NCBI RefSeq assembly: GCF_014305095.1
Contig: NZ_JACRUI010000004.1
Location: 186,001-250,000 of the forward strand
Length of the DNA stretch: 64,000 nt
Direction: 5' to 3'
Source: Flavobacterium kayseriense
GTDB lineage: Bacteria; Bacteroidota; Bacteroidia; Flavobacteriales; Flavobacteriaceae
Shown: positions 9,740 to 19,261 of the stretch, piece by piece
Numbering within the stretch: position 1 is the stretch's first letter
How the letters are laid out: each line of letters begins with the position of its first letter
The notes under the pieces: generated by a model
The model's input: the letters and a program-made list of their open reading frames with translations, nothing else
The model's database searches: none
What the model was told of the DNA's origin: nothing
Position numbers and translations under genes: made by a program

Positions 9740-10233
9740 ATTTGCTTTTCTATTTCTGCGAAAGAAAAAAAAAATCCTTTCCTAAACCTTTTATGCTTTT
9801 TTCTTTTTTTTTCAGGAAATGTATTCTTTTCATCTGCTACTAACTTCCCCCCTAGTATTACTTACGAACTACTGTCCCATCCTCAAAAGAAATCCTATGT
9901 TGTCAAAAGGCTACTTTTTGAAATATTACCAAAACTTTCGTTAGCGTTCTCTCAATTTTGCGATCAAATCCCATAAATGAATTAGTAAGCTCCATCGCAA
10001 TTAGTTTAAAAAATAGTATTGCTCGCTAGTACAATCATCAACTATTCAAGCTATTTTTTGACTGCTTTATTCAAAATAGTTCAATATCTTTGTTTTCGCT
10101 CCAATATTAGAAGTATTCTGAATGATTTCTCACATGAAATTATGGAAAAAACCTAATTCCCTGGTCCATTTAGTGAGAGTACTACTAAAAATGCGCACAA
10201 TTTTTTTTCTATTAACATTTCAATCCCATAATC
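9740..10233. other. Intergenic stretch, no gene recognised
   Basis: About 490 bases upstream of cysE. There is an A/T-rich beginning with long A and T runs and no sustained open frame on either strand. It presumably carries the cysE-cysM promoter, but no clear TAnnTTTG element stands out. Confidence 0.45.
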
Positions 10234-11025
10234 ATGACAAGAGATCTGATTATTAAAAATATTGGCTTATTAAAAAGTCATTCGACGATTAACTACAGTA
10301 TCAAAACAAAAACAGAAGTTTTTACTGAGAAACTATTTTACACTTTATTTGATAGTAATGCTCCGCTAGAAGAAAGTATTGATGAGTTAGAAAAACAATT
10401 CAAGGAAATATCGGCTATAGCCTGCAAAAAACCACATGCGTTGTGTGATTCGTATTGGGATAGTTTTCTTGATAAACTCCCATCAGTACTTGAAAAGCTA
10501 AAAAAAGATGCCGATTATATTCTTAAAAATGATCCTGCTTCTAACAGTATCGAAGAAGTCTACTTAGCGTATCCTGGTTTTTATGCCATTGCAATTTATC
10601 GGTTAAGCCATGAATTGTACAACTTAGATCTTTTACTCTTTTCGAGATTAATGAGTGAATATGCACACCGCATCACCGGAACTGATATTCATGCCGGAGC
10701 GCAAATTGCCTCTCCGTTTTTTATTGATCATGCAACCGGAATCGTTATTGGTGAAACCGCAGTTATCGAAAAAAAGGTCAAAATCTACCAAGGAGTAACT
10801 TTAGGTGCGCTCAGCGTAAGCAAGGACATGAAAAATGAAAAAAGACATCCAACGGTCGAAGAGGATGTTTGTATCTATGCCAATGCAACCATTTTAGGCG
10901 GCACCACCGTGATAGGCCGAAAGAGTATCGTGGGAGGAAACGCTTGGGTTACCAAATCGATTCCGCCAAAATCATTGGTATTAAACACAACAACAACCGA
11001 AGTTAAAATTAAAGAGATCAAATAA
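10234..11025 (+). CDS. cysE: Serine O-acetyltransferase
   Basis: 263 residues. An N-terminal alpha-helical domain precedes a left-handed beta-helix of hexapeptide repeats (GTDIHAGAQIASPFFIDHAT and the following turns, about 150-240), with the catalytic His/Asp region DHATGIVIG. It makes O-acetylserine from serine and acetyl-CoA, the first step of cysteine synthesis. The length fits the EpsC/SAT type of Bacteroidota. It is followed one base later by the cysteine synthase gene, so the two-step pathway is encoded as an operon. Confidence 0.93.
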   Translation: MTRDLIIKNIGLLKSHSTINYSIKTKTEVFTEKLFYTLFDSNAPLEESIDELEKQFKEISAIACKKPHALCDSYWDSFLDKLPSVLEKLKKDADYILKNDPASNSIEEVYLAYPGFYAIAIYRLSHELYNLDLLLFSRLMSEYAHRITGTDIHAGAQIASPFFIDHATGIVIGETAVIEKKVKIYQGVTLGALSVSKDMKNEKRHPTVEEDVCIYANATILGGTTVIGRKSIVGGNAWVTKSIPPKSLVLNTTTTEVKIKEIK

Positions 11026-11026
11026 T

Positions 11027-11914
11027 ATGAAACCTCAAAATATTCTGAATCTTATAGGGAATACGCCATTAGTAGAATCTGTAAACTTAGTTAAGAACAA
11101 AAACGTAAAATTACTTTTAAAGCTCGAAGGGAATAATCCTGGAGGTAGTGTCAAAGATAGAGCAGCTTATAATATGATCGCCTCTGCCCTAGAACGTGGC
11201 GATATTAAAAAAGGTGATAAATTGATCGAAGCGACCAGCGGAAATACCGGAATCGCTTTGGCGATGATTGCGCAGCTAATGAACATAGAAATCGAATTGA
11301 TCCTTCCAGAGGATTCGACAAAGGAACGAACGCAAACCATGAGAGCATATGGAGCCACTGTAATCCTTACACCAGCCAAAGAAGGGATTTTAGGCTCTAG
11401 GGATTACGCAGATAAAAAAGTGGCTGAGGGAGGCTATATTATGCTCAATCAGTTTGCCAATGAGGATAACTGGAAAGCACACTATAAAACTACAGGTCCT
11501 GAGATATGGAATGACACCGAAGGAACCGTAACGCATTTTGTCGCAGCGATGGGAACCACTGGTACGATTATGGGAACTTCTACTTATTTGAAAGAGAAAA
11601 ACCCAAATATCCAAATCGTAGGTGCACAACCAAGTGACGGTTCGCAAATACCTGGAATTAGAAAGTGGCCACAAGAATATCTCCCTAAAATCTTTGATTC
11701 CGCAAAAGTGGATCGCATCGTAGAAGTAAGCGAAGCCGAGGCACGAGCAATGACTAAACGATTAGCATTAGAAGAAGGTGTTTTTGCAGGTATGAGTAGT
11801 GGTGGTTCAGTGGCTACAGCCATGAAACTTGCCGAAGAAATGGAATCAGGAGTTATTGTTGCCATTATTTGCGATCGCGGAGATCGTTATTTATCGTCTG
11901 ATTTATTCGACTAA
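11027..11914 (+). CDS. cysM: Cysteine synthase (O-acetylserine sulfhydrylase, CysM type)
   Basis: 295 residues of PLP fold type II. The PLP lysine is K43 in PGGSVKDRA, the substrate loop is EATSGNTGIALA, and the glycine-rich phosphate loop is MGTTGTIMG. It condenses O-acetylserine with sulfide to cysteine. The shorter length and the GNNPGGSVKDR form favour the CysM/B type over CysK. It lies directly after cysE and immediately before a GNAT gene on the same strand. Confidence 0.92.
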   Translation: MKPQNILNLIGNTPLVESVNLVKNKNVKLLLKLEGNNPGGSVKDRAAYNMIASALERGDIKKGDKLIEATSGNTGIALAMIAQLMNIEIELILPEDSTKERTQTMRAYGATVILTPAKEGILGSRDYADKKVAEGGYIMLNQFANEDNWKAHYKTTGPEIWNDTEGTVTHFVAAMGTTGTIMGTSTYLKEKNPNIQIVGAQPSDGSQIPGIRKWPQEYLPKIFDSAKVDRIVEVSEAEARAMTKRLALEEGVFAGMSSGGSVATAMKLAEEMESGVIVAIICDRGDRYLSSDLFD

Positions 11915-12364
11915 ATGATAACTATACTAAAAACCAACGCTGACAATCCCGATTTTATACATTTGATTGAAGCTCTTGATAAAGATATTGCAGTTCGAGA
12001 TGGCGATGAGCATACTTTTTACGCTCAATTTAATAAGACAGACGACATCAAAAACGTTATGGTAGCTTACGATAAAGATCAAGCTATAGGTTGTGGTGCC
12101 TTTAAAGCGTACCAAGGTTCCATAGCTGAGATTAAAAGAATGTATGTAACACCCGAAGGTCGAGGAAAAGGAATTGCAACTCAAATTCTTATCGGTTTAC
12201 AGCAATGGGCTGCACAACATAATTTTACAAGTTGTATCCTTGAAACTGGACAAAAGTATCCCGAAGCGATAGCGCTATATTTAAAAAATGGCTTTCAAAT
12301 AACCGAAAACTATGGCCAATACATTGGAATAGAAGATAGTGTTTGTTTTCAAAAAGAAATATAA
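11915..12364 (+). CDS. GNAT family N-acetyltransferase
   Basis: 149 residues. The acetyl-CoA binding motif A is RMYVTPEGRGKGIATQIL (about 73-90, with R/QxxGxG/A form RGKGIA), and a C-terminal YxKNGF segment is also present. The start codon follows the cysM stop without a gap, so it is co-transcribed with the cysteine pathway. Its substrate is unknown; small molecules or amino acid derivatives are possible. Confidence 0.85.
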   Translation: MITILKTNADNPDFIHLIEALDKDIAVRDGDEHTFYAQFNKTDDIKNVMVAYDKDQAIGCGAFKAYQGSIAEIKRMYVTPEGRGKGIATQILIGLQQWAAQHNFTSCILETGQKYPEAIALYLKNGFQITENYGQYIGIEDSVCFQKEI

Positions 12365-12365
12365 C

Positions 12366-12400
12366 AACAAAGGCGTTACGATTTGTAACGCCTTTGTTTA
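12366..12400 (+). terminator. Terminator of the cysE-cysM-GNAT operon
   Basis: The 12-base arms CAAAGGCGTTAC (12368-12379) and GTAACGCCTTTG (12385-12396) are perfectly paired and followed by TTT. It lies 3 bases after the GNAT stop codon. Confidence 0.9.
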
Positions 12401-12486
12401 TTCAAATGAGTAAAAAAGTAGAAAAAAATAGATATTATCTTACTTTTTAATATATTTGGAAACGAGTACACTAAAACTCTATAGTT

Positions 12487-13779
12487 ATGACGCACACAAT
12501 AAAACTAGCCTACACTGATCTTGTATTATTTTTAAAAAATCCCATAGACCAAGCAGGAGAACCCATTTCTACAAAACAAAAAATTAAACTCTTATTATCG
12601 TTACTCGCTATCGAGATTCCTTTTATTCTACTTTTTTCAATTCTATTACAAGGACTTGAGTCTCTAGAACTGGTTGATAATAAAGACCACTCCGTTTTAA
12701 AAATGATGCAATCAATGCCTGTTGCAGTCTTCTTTTTTGTCGCTGTAATTATAACCCCTTTTTTCGAAGAACTATTATTTCGATTGTATTTAAGATACCG
12801 GCACAATTACGTTTTCACAACGATTATTGGACTAGCCTCATTAACTGGATCTACCAATCGTGAGAAAACGTCCAATAGTCTACGCTCCTTCTGGACAAAA
12901 CGTTACAAATACATCTTTTACTTCTCTGCGCTGATTTTTGGCTTTGTACATCTCTTCAATTTCCCGTTTTCCCTTACGATCCTATTGCTTTCGCCAATTT
13001 TAGTTGCTCCACAAATCATCCTAGGCTCCATCATCGGTTATTTACGCGTTCGTTATGGGTTTATGATGGGATTTTTTATGCATGCTTTACATAATGCCGT
13101 ATTTGTTGGTTTAGGATTGTTGGCTATGTCGCAAAGTGCTGTTAAAGTTAATAGTAAAACAAAGGAATATGTTGTTGCAATTCGGGAGACCTTTGACAAA
13201 CATGACGATAGTTCTTTAAAAAATTATCCCGATAGTTTGGTATATGAAAACGCAAGCTTAAAAGCGACTATCGCTTACTTACTAAAAACAAATGAAAGTC
13301 TATTGAACACCAATGATGCAAAAAAACTGGATTCTAGACTCAATTTTATTTTTAAAAACAAAACAAAGGATAGCATAAAAACCAAAAGCATGGCGTTAGA
13401 GCGGTTAATGAAAAGTTATGATTTTACGATAGGTAAAAAGATCCTTCCCACTACCGTCTGGCATCTAGAAGTTGTAAATCCTACTTTATTAACCAAACAC
13501 AAATCAAACGGTGAACAAAGAGCAAATGAGGTTATAACAACCAAAGAAAAACTCACGCTAAAAAACTGCGGTATTAAGCAACTTAGCTTTGCTTTAAATC
13601 AAGATGGAAAACATCTAATTATCGATCAAACAAATGAAACTGCCATTTATGACTTTACTCTTTCAGTAGGTAATTTTGAAACGATGAAAGAGCAACTACA
13701 ATCAAAATACGGAATAACATTAACCAAGCGTAAAATGAACTACGAGCACTCTCAAATTCTATTTAAGAAAAGTAAATAA
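12487..13779 (+). CDS. CPBP family intramembrane glutamic protease
   Basis: 430 residues. The membrane part (about 1-215) has the three CPBP/ABI signatures: EELLFRLYLRYR (EExxxR, about 95-106), FGFVHLFNF (His motif, about 150-160) and FFMHALHNAVF (HxxxN, about 195-205). These residues form the active site of the type II CAAX protease-like enzymes. A long soluble C-terminal extension (about 220-430) has no recognisable domain and is predicted to be outside the membrane. The substrate is unknown. It is monocistronic and followed by a strong terminator. Confidence 0.85.
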   Translation: MTHTIKLAYTDLVLFLKNPIDQAGEPISTKQKIKLLLSLLAIEIPFILLFSILLQGLESLELVDNKDHSVLKMMQSMPVAVFFFVAVIITPFFEELLFRLYLRYRHNYVFTTIIGLASLTGSTNREKTSNSLRSFWTKRYKYIFYFSALIFGFVHLFNFPFSLTILLLSPILVAPQIILGSIIGYLRVRYGFMMGFFMHALHNAVFVGLGLLAMSQSAVKVNSKTKEYVVAIRETFDKHDDSSLKNYPDSLVYENASLKATIAYLLKTNESLLNTNDAKKLDSRLNFIFKNKTKDSIKTKSMALERLMKSYDFTIGKKILPTTVWHLEVVNPTLLTKHKSNGEQRANEVITTKEKLTLKNCGIKQLSFALNQDGKHLIIDQTNETAIYDFTLSVGNFETMKEQLQSKYGITLTKRKMNYEHSQILFKKSK

Positions 13780-13820
13780 GCTTTAAGATTACCAATTAAA
13801 TCAACCTTTAATAAATATAA

Positions 13821-13857
13821 AAAAGGAGCTTGACGTTTTGTCAAGCTCCTTTTACTT
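13821..13857. terminator. Bidirectional terminator
   Basis: AAAAGGAGCTTGAC (13821-13834) pairs with GTCAAGCTCCTTTT (13840-13853) around a 5-base loop. It lies between the CPBP gene and the convergent osmC gene, with A- and T-runs at both sides. Confidence 0.92.
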
Positions 13858-13902
13858 TCAAGTCGCACCGGTTTTCCAGCTCAACTCTATACTGATAAAA
13901 TA

Positions 13903-14313
13903 CTAGCCTAAAACCGCTTCGGAACTGATTTTAGTATTTAGTAATTTTGAAATCGGACAATTTTTCTCTGCCTTGGTTACGAGCTCTTGAAAATCAGCTT
14001 CGCTAATCCCTTGCACTTTGGCGTGGACTGATAAGTGAGAACTTACCACGCTACCATCTTGAAAATCGACTACGCACTTTGTTTCGATGCTATCAATTTC
14101 ATGACCAGCCTCACCGATATAAGCAGATAACTGCATGGTAAAGCATCCAGAATGTGCTGCTGCAATTAATTCCTCTGGATTTGTGCCTACTCCTGTCTCA
14201 AAACGAGAACCAAAAGAGTACTGTGTATCTTGTAATGTCGTACTTTCTGTAGTTAATTTTCCAGCTCCTTCTTTAAGCGAGCCATTCCATACTGCGGTTG
14301 CATTTCTTTTCAT
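13903..14313 (-). CDS. osmC: OsmC family peroxiredoxin
   Basis: 136 residues starting MKRNATAVWNGSLKEG, the usual OsmC opening. The two redox cysteines are in AAHSGCFTM (about residue 57) and EKNCPISK (about residue 119), the spacing expected for thiol reduction of organic hydroperoxides. It acts in the cytoplasm and is a different subfamily from the Ohr protein at 61.5 kb. It is monocistronic. Confidence 0.92.
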   Translation of the reverse strand: MKRNATAVWNGSLKEGAGKLTTESTTLQDTQYSFGSRFETGVGTNPEELIAAAHSGCFTMQLSAYIGEAGHEIDSIETKCVVDFQDGSVVSSHLSVHAKVQGISEADFQELVTKAEKNCPISKLLNTKISSEAVLG

Positions 14314-14490
14314 AATTAGTTTTTTTGATTATATCCAAATTTAACGAATTAAAAAAAGGGAATTAAATAGAAGCCGAATATTTAACTAAAATTTAAAATT
14401 AAAGCAAACTTATACCACAAGCAATTTACAGTAATTGTACTTAAAATATAAAATCGAATCGTATGGCAGATAAGGCTATCGCACTAAAAT

Positions 14491-14520
14491 AAAAAAACCC
14501 CAATCAAAATCGATTGGGGT
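14491..14520 (-). terminator. Terminator of the CocE/NonD hydrolase gene
   Basis: Read on the - strand: ACCCCAATC and GATTGGGGT pair around a 6-base loop (14497-14520), followed by seven T's. It is placed just after the stop of the hydrolase. Confidence 0.88.
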
Positions 14521-14551
14521 TCTAAAAAAATATAATTATTTAAGTTTACAA

Positions 14552-16402
14552 CTATGGTTTTAATACCGTAAACTCGATAGTAGAGTCGTTATAAACGCGG
14601 TGTGTTTGTTTTTTAAAATCTTCTGGTTTAGCATAGAAAATATTATCTACAAACGTTTGCGGATTCAAATCGATCAAAGGAAACCAAGTGCTTTGAATTT
14701 GGATTTGAATTTTGTGCCCTTTCTTAAAGGTATGCATCACATCCTGCAATTTGATATTTACTGCTGTTTTTTCGTTTGGAACAAAAGCTTGTGGCGTGAT
14801 AAAACTATTTCTAAAACGACCTCTCATCACTTCGCTTCTCACCATCATGTGGTAATTACTCATTTTTAGATAAGGAGCCATTTCTTTATTTTCCGGGGCA
14901 TCAGCAGGAAAAACATCAATTACTTTTACAACCCAGTCCGCATCGGTTCCTGTAGTTGCTACTTGTAATTTTGCAAGTATATCTCCGGCAAGTGTAGTAT
15001 CATCTTCTAAAACCGAAGTTTCAAAAACGAGTACATCAGGGCGACGCGCAGCAAAACGCTGGTCATCAGTCATGTATTTTCTAGGTGTAATCCCTCTTTG
15101 GTTGATATCTTCTGTAAAAGGAACTGGTTTCTTAGGATCACTTACAAATTCTTCAAATGCAAAATTGCGTTGTCCTTGACGAGACAATTTACTTCCTTGC
15201 AAGTAAAAATCTTGTTTCTCTGTATTTTTAGGAGGCCAAGCATCGTAGGTTTTCCACTCTTTAGCACCTGTATCAAACATATACGCTTCTGGTAATTTAT
15301 TCTCTCCTTTGCCGTTGTTTTTCAAAAAGTGACGGAAAAAGTTTGCTTCAATATTTTTTTGGTAAAAACCAGAAATACTATCACCAAAGTTGATATTTCC
15401 AATAGTAGCATTCGCTGAGTTTCTCGCCCAATCACCATGACTCCATGGCCCCATTACAATTGTATTGTAGTTTTTACTACTTTTTTCAATCGCCTGATAT
15501 GTGTTTAAAGGTCCGTATAAATCTTCGGCATCAAAAAACCCTCCTACCGTCATAACCGCAGGTTTAATGTCTTTTAGGTGTTGTAAAATCCCTCTTTTTT
15601 GCCAAAAATCATCATAGCTAGAGTGGTCTTTTAGCTGTTGCCAAAATTCGTTGTCTTTACCGTAATACTTATCTAAATTTGACAAAGGTCCTGCATCTAG
15701 AAAAAATTGATAATCGTCCTTAGTTCCTAATTCTGGCATTTGGTACCATGACTTAGTCGTGCGTTCTGTTTTTTGGATACCAAATAACGGAGTGGCTTTC
15801 CAGTAACTCAATAAATACGCTCCGTTGTGGTGAAAATCATCAAAGAAAAAATCACTAATACATGCTTGTGGCGATACCGCTTTCAGAGCAGGGTGATTAC
15901 TTAATAAAGAATAAGTCGAGTAAAATCCAGGATATGAGATTCCCCAAACCCCTACATTTCCGTTATTGTTTGGTGTGTTTTTTACCAACCAATCAATAGT
16001 ATCGTAAGTATCTGATGCTTCATCAATATCTTTCTTAGTTTTCTTGTTTGGAATAAAGGCACGCATGTTATCATACAAACCATCGCTCATCCAGCGACCA
16101 CGAACATCTTGGTACACTACAATATACCCTTCTTTCATCATCGTCTCACTAGGACTTATGCTACGCTTAAAATCATTTGCGCCGTAAGGAGCTGCGTTGT
16201 ACGGTGTACGCTGCATTATGATAGGATATTTTTTAGAAACATCTTTTGGAGAGTAAATTACGGTAAACAACTCTGCTCCGTCCCTCATTTTTATGTGCAC
16301 CTCTTTCTTGGTGTAGTTATCGGCAACATAATTAGGTTTATTTTCTTGAGCTATAAGCGTCGCCGAAATAAATAAAAGCGATAGATAAAGTAATTTTTTC
16401 AT
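14552..16402 (-). CDS. Secreted CocE/NonD family hydrolase (peptidase S15-like)
   Basis: 616 residues with an N-terminal signal peptide (MKKLLYLSLLFISATLIAQ). The alpha/beta-hydrolase part contains the nucleophile elbow VGVWGISYPGFYS (GxSYxG), DVRGRWMSDG and MGPWSHGDW, which hold the expected Ser, Asp and His. The C-terminal jelly-roll of the X-Pro dipeptidyl-peptidase family ends the protein (about 400-616). Enzymes of this family cleave alpha-amino-acid esters, acyl-peptides or X-Pro peptides. It is probably periplasmic; the substrate is not defined by neighbours. Confidence 0.9.
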   Translation of the reverse strand: MKKLLYLSLLFISATLIAQENKPNYVADNYTKKEVHIKMRDGAELFTVIYSPKDVSKKYPIIMQRTPYNAAPYGANDFKRSISPSETMMKEGYIVVYQDVRGRWMSDGLYDNMRAFIPNKKTKKDIDEASDTYDTIDWLVKNTPNNNGNVGVWGISYPGFYSTYSLLSNHPALKAVSPQACISDFFFDDFHHNGAYLLSYWKATPLFGIQKTERTTKSWYQMPELGTKDDYQFFLDAGPLSNLDKYYGKDNEFWQQLKDHSSYDDFWQKRGILQHLKDIKPAVMTVGGFFDAEDLYGPLNTYQAIEKSSKNYNTIVMGPWSHGDWARNSANATIGNINFGDSISGFYQKNIEANFFRHFLKNNGKGENKLPEAYMFDTGAKEWKTYDAWPPKNTEKQDFYLQGSKLSRQGQRNFAFEEFVSDPKKPVPFTEDINQRGITPRKYMTDDQRFAARRPDVLVFETSVLEDDTTLAGDILAKLQVATTGTDADWVVKVIDVFPADAPENKEMAPYLKMSNYHMMVRSEVMRGRFRNSFITPQAFVPNEKTAVNIKLQDVMHTFKKGHKIQIQIQSTWFPLIDLNPQTFVDNIFYAKPEDFKKQTHRVYNDSTIEFTVLKP

Positions 16403-16513
16403 AAAACAGAATACTAAATAATAATCCCGTAAATATATTGCCTTTATCTGTAATTTTTATGATTTACTCCTAAATTTTCTTAATTCAACTTTTTATGAAA
16501 TAAAGCTTTTGTT

Positions 16514-16674
16514 CATGCGGGCATTTCCTTATTGCCGCGGTATCACAATACTAACATCAAACTACTTTGGCAATAAGGTCGGGCTATCCGTTTTATCTTT
16601 ATTGTCTCGTTAAAACAACGACACAATAAAGGATGCCACTACTATCCCTAATGCAAAACGAACTAAGTTGCCAA
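16514..16674. repeat. Flavobacterial intergenic palindromic repeat
   Basis: The outer arms CCTTATTGCC (16527-16536) and GGCAATAAGG (16569-16578) are perfectly paired. A second hairpin lies inside GGGCTATCCG...TTTATTGT...ACAATAAAGGAT...CTATCCCTAATGCA. The ending 'AAGGATnnnnnCTnCTATCCCTAAnGCA' matches a dispersed repeat I recognise from Flavobacterium intergenic regions. It fills most of the 390-base gap between the hydrolase and the next gene. Confidence 0.6.
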
Positions 16675-16794
16675 AAACGATTCCAATACAATAGATCGTA
16701 TGATTTAACTTTGATTTATTCAAAAAAGCGCTTTAATGGCATTCTGTTCTCTATAGTAAATGCAATACTGTAATTTAGCATCCAAAAAACAAAA

Positions 16795-17238
16795 ATGTTA
16801 ACTAGAGCAAGATATAAAGAATGGTTTGATCGCTATAAATATGCCGAATTAGCAGCGACTGCAACTGCTTTACTCTGTTCTCAGTTGGCCGTTTTTTTTA
16901 CTGCGGTTGCTACAGCTTATCTGATCACTTTTGCTGAATACTTCGCTTTTTATGCCGTAATCATAACCGCTAGTTACAAACAACTTTCTATCAATGACAG
17001 CGCTACCACAACTGTATGGCAAAAGACAACGACTATTGCCCGAAATTTACTTTTGGAGTTTGGGTACCCCGTAGTTCTAGATTTGTTTTTAGTACGTCCG
17101 TTTTGCATGTATACCTTGCCTTTGCTTACGGGCAACGCTTTAACGGGAGTTATAGCAGGTAAAATTTGTGCGGATATCGTTTTTTATTTTCTAACCATAA
17201 TTAATTATGAGATATTAAAGCGAACAAGAAAACTATAA
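16795..17238 (+). CDS. Hypothetical integral membrane protein
   Basis: 147 residues with about four hydrophobic segments (roughly 17-38, 42-60, 85-105 and 115-138) and basic ends (MLTRARYKEWFDRYKY, KRTRKL). I do not recognise a family. The context (convergent with a secreted protein gene) gives no clue to function. Confidence 0.6.
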   Translation: MLTRARYKEWFDRYKYAELAATATALLCSQLAVFFTAVATAYLITFAEYFAFYAVIITASYKQLSINDSATTTVWQKTTTIARNLLLEFGYPVVLDLFLVRPFCMYTLPLLTGNALTGVIAGKICADIVFYFLTIINYEILKRTRKL

Positions 17239-17266
17239 CTTTCTTGCTCTCCACGGTAAACTCCTA

Positions 17267-17746
17267 TTACGCCTTAGTATTTTTTAAGAATGTTCCACCG
17301 CTAGAAAAAACCTGAATAACATACACACCATCAATATAAATTCCTAGCTCGTAGGTGACCTCCTTATCACTATCTGTTACTAAAAGCGCTTCGGCAATAG
17401 AGAATGTAGGATAGTTTTGTTTCATGTATTTTCTAGCAGCTTCTGGTAGCTCATTGTATTCTACTGTTGCAGCAAAAGCAATTTGATTACCATTAATTCC
17501 ATAAATTGCCTGACAATATCGTTTGTCAAAAATAAATTTTGCGATGTACACTAATTTTTGATTGCCGGCGCCTTGGTATCTTGAAAACCAAACGGGATCT
17601 TTCTCTGAATACATCAAATTAAAACTTTCGGATACCACTAACGGAATATTGCTATCGACTTTTGAACTTCCGTCGTTTTGTGCTTGTGTTAGTCCTCCAA
17701 ATAATAGTAAAAAAGATGTAACTAGTAGTGTTTTTAATGCTTTCAT
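17267..17746 (-). CDS. Secreted PepSY-like domain protein
   Basis: 159 residues with a signal peptide (MKALKTLLVTSFLLLFGGLTQAQ). The mature part has a strand-strand-helix arrangement with LPEAARKYMKQNYPTFSIAEALLVTD, resembling the 'PxAVxxxlkkxypxxxixea' pattern of the PepSY-like/beta-lactamase-inhibitor-like domains common in Bacteroidota. It is probably periplasmic. The assignment is by pattern only. Confidence 0.6.
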   Translation of the reverse strand: MKALKTLLVTSFLLLFGGLTQAQNDGSSKVDSNIPLVVSESFNLMYSEKDPVWFSRYQGAGNQKLVYIAKFIFDKRYCQAIYGINGNQIAFAATVEYNELPEAARKYMKQNYPTFSIAEALLVTDSDKEVTYELGIYIDGVYVIQVFSSGGTFLKNTKA

Positions 17747-18114
17747 AATTATAGATTTCCTTAAAGTTAAGGACTTTTAAGCTTAATTAGTCAATTTAGC
17801 GGCGGTTTAGCAAAAAATTAGGACTTCATTTTATCTTTTTCACAACTTATATATTCATTTTTTTATAACAATAATTCCTCTACTCCAGTTATAGGCACTT
17901 CTAATGAGCATTCAAAAAATAATTACGCTAAACCTCTAGTTTACAGAAACAAAACAGTAGGTTAAATGGTTTATTATAAGATAGTTTTCTTAGCTTTGGT
18001 AGCGTTGTGGAGTTGATCAAGTCTAAGGTATCGTTTATGATTACAAAACTATTTTGCTCCATCAATCAATGCTTGTATTGATCCTCATAATTCTCTAAAT
18101 ACCACTTTTTATCT
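17747..18114. other. Intergenic stretch, no gene recognised
   Basis: 368 bases between divergent genes (secreted PepSY-like protein on -, membrane protein on +). It should hold both promoters. No open frame, RNA or strong hairpin seen. Confidence 0.45.
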
Positions 18115-19005
18115 ATGAAGAAAATAATTACTAATTTCTTATCCGAAAATTTTAGAGAACGCCTCGAACGCATCATAATTGGGATCGCTATTGTTAGTTT
18201 TTTAGCGCATTTACTAATTATTTTTCTGGTACACCAAGATCTAATTCACCTAAGTTCAAAACTAACTAAAAGCCCTATATCAGCAGTTTACACCCCGTTT
18301 TCGTTTATTCTTGTTTACGAAGTGTTCTTACTCGTGTTTTATTTACCGCGATCTATTTCTAGTTATATAGGTAAGCAATACGAAATTATAACCCTGATCG
18401 TGATTCGTAGAATATTTAAGGATATTGGTTATATGGAACTTTCAGGCAACTGGTTTCAGTCAGAAAACGACTTGCAGTTTACCTACGACCTCATTTCAGC
18501 AATAATCTTGTTCTTTTTGATTCAACAATTTTATAAAAAATTAGAGCAGCAAGCTAAAAAGGAAACTAAAAGCGTAATTGCCGAAAAAACGCAATTAAAA
18601 ATAACTAAATTCATTCAATTGAAAAAAACGATTGCCACCATTTTAATTCCAGTGGTCCTTGTTCTTGCTATTTATTCGTTTGCAAATTGGATAATCGTTA
18701 ATCAGCAAAATGAGTGGAATGATATTGCCAATTTTAAGAACATCAACAATATATTCTTTGAAGATTTCTTTATCCTTTTGATAATCATTGATGTTATCCT
18801 GTTACTCTTTTCTTTTTTCTACTCTGATAGTTTTCATAAAATCATTAGGAACTCCGGGTTTGTAATTTCGACTATATTAATCAAACTTTCTTTCTCGGCA
18901 CACGGCATCATTAATAATGCTTTAATTGTAGGTGCCGTGATTTTTGGTTTTCTTATTTTACTAATTCATAACTCCTATAAAAGTAGTACTGTAGAGGCAA
19001 ACTAG
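18115..19005 (+). CDS. Hypothetical multi-pass membrane protein
   Basis: 296 residues with about seven hydrophobic segments and a charged cytoplasmic loop near 135-175 containing QFYKKLEQQAKKETKS. The central segment 'VYEVFLLVFYLPRSISSYIGKQYEIITLIVIRRIFKDIG' resembles the voltage-sensor-like or ion-transport membrane proteins seen in Bacteroidota, but I cannot name a family with confidence. No operon partner. Confidence 0.6.
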   Translation: MKKIITNFLSENFRERLERIIIGIAIVSFLAHLLIIFLVHQDLIHLSSKLTKSPISAVYTPFSFILVYEVFLLVFYLPRSISSYIGKQYEIITLIVIRRIFKDIGYMELSGNWFQSENDLQFTYDLISAIILFFLIQQFYKKLEQQAKKETKSVIAEKTQLKITKFIQLKKTIATILIPVVLVLAIYSFANWIIVNQQNEWNDIANFKNINNIFFEDFFILLIIIDVILLLFSFFYSDSFHKIIRNSGFVISTILIKLSFSAHGIINNALIVGAVIFGFLILLIHNSYKSSTVEAN

Positions 19006-19040
19006 ATTTTTATGTTAGAAAATCGCTAAGAAAACTACTC

Positions 19041-19187
19041 GCCTGCCCCTGATTGCAGCGTAAAACCCGAACTGAAGCGAGCGAACTGCTAGTTGTGATT
19101 AGAGAGCGACTAAAAGAAGCTCCTGTAATCACTTACTAGCAGCGCTAGATGAAGGAGGATTTGAAGAGAAAAGCAGGATTAGGCCCA
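19041..19187. repeat. Flavobacterial intergenic repeat (CCTGATT...GCAGGATTAGG type)
   Basis: It begins GCCTGCCCCTGATTGCAG and ends AAAGCAGGATTAGGCCC, with inner GCGACTAAAAGAAGCTCC. A shorter relative with the same start (CCCCTGATTGAA), the same inner GCGACTAGAAGAAGCTCC and the same end (GGAAAGCGGGATTAGG) is present at 50.8 kb in this window. It is dispersed, non-coding and of unknown function. Confidence 0.6.
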
Positions 19188-19261
19188 AATAAAAACAGTT
19201 GTTTTTAAAAATATTTCACAAATTGAATTTATAAAAGTTTACAAACGCTTATTTTTGCGGC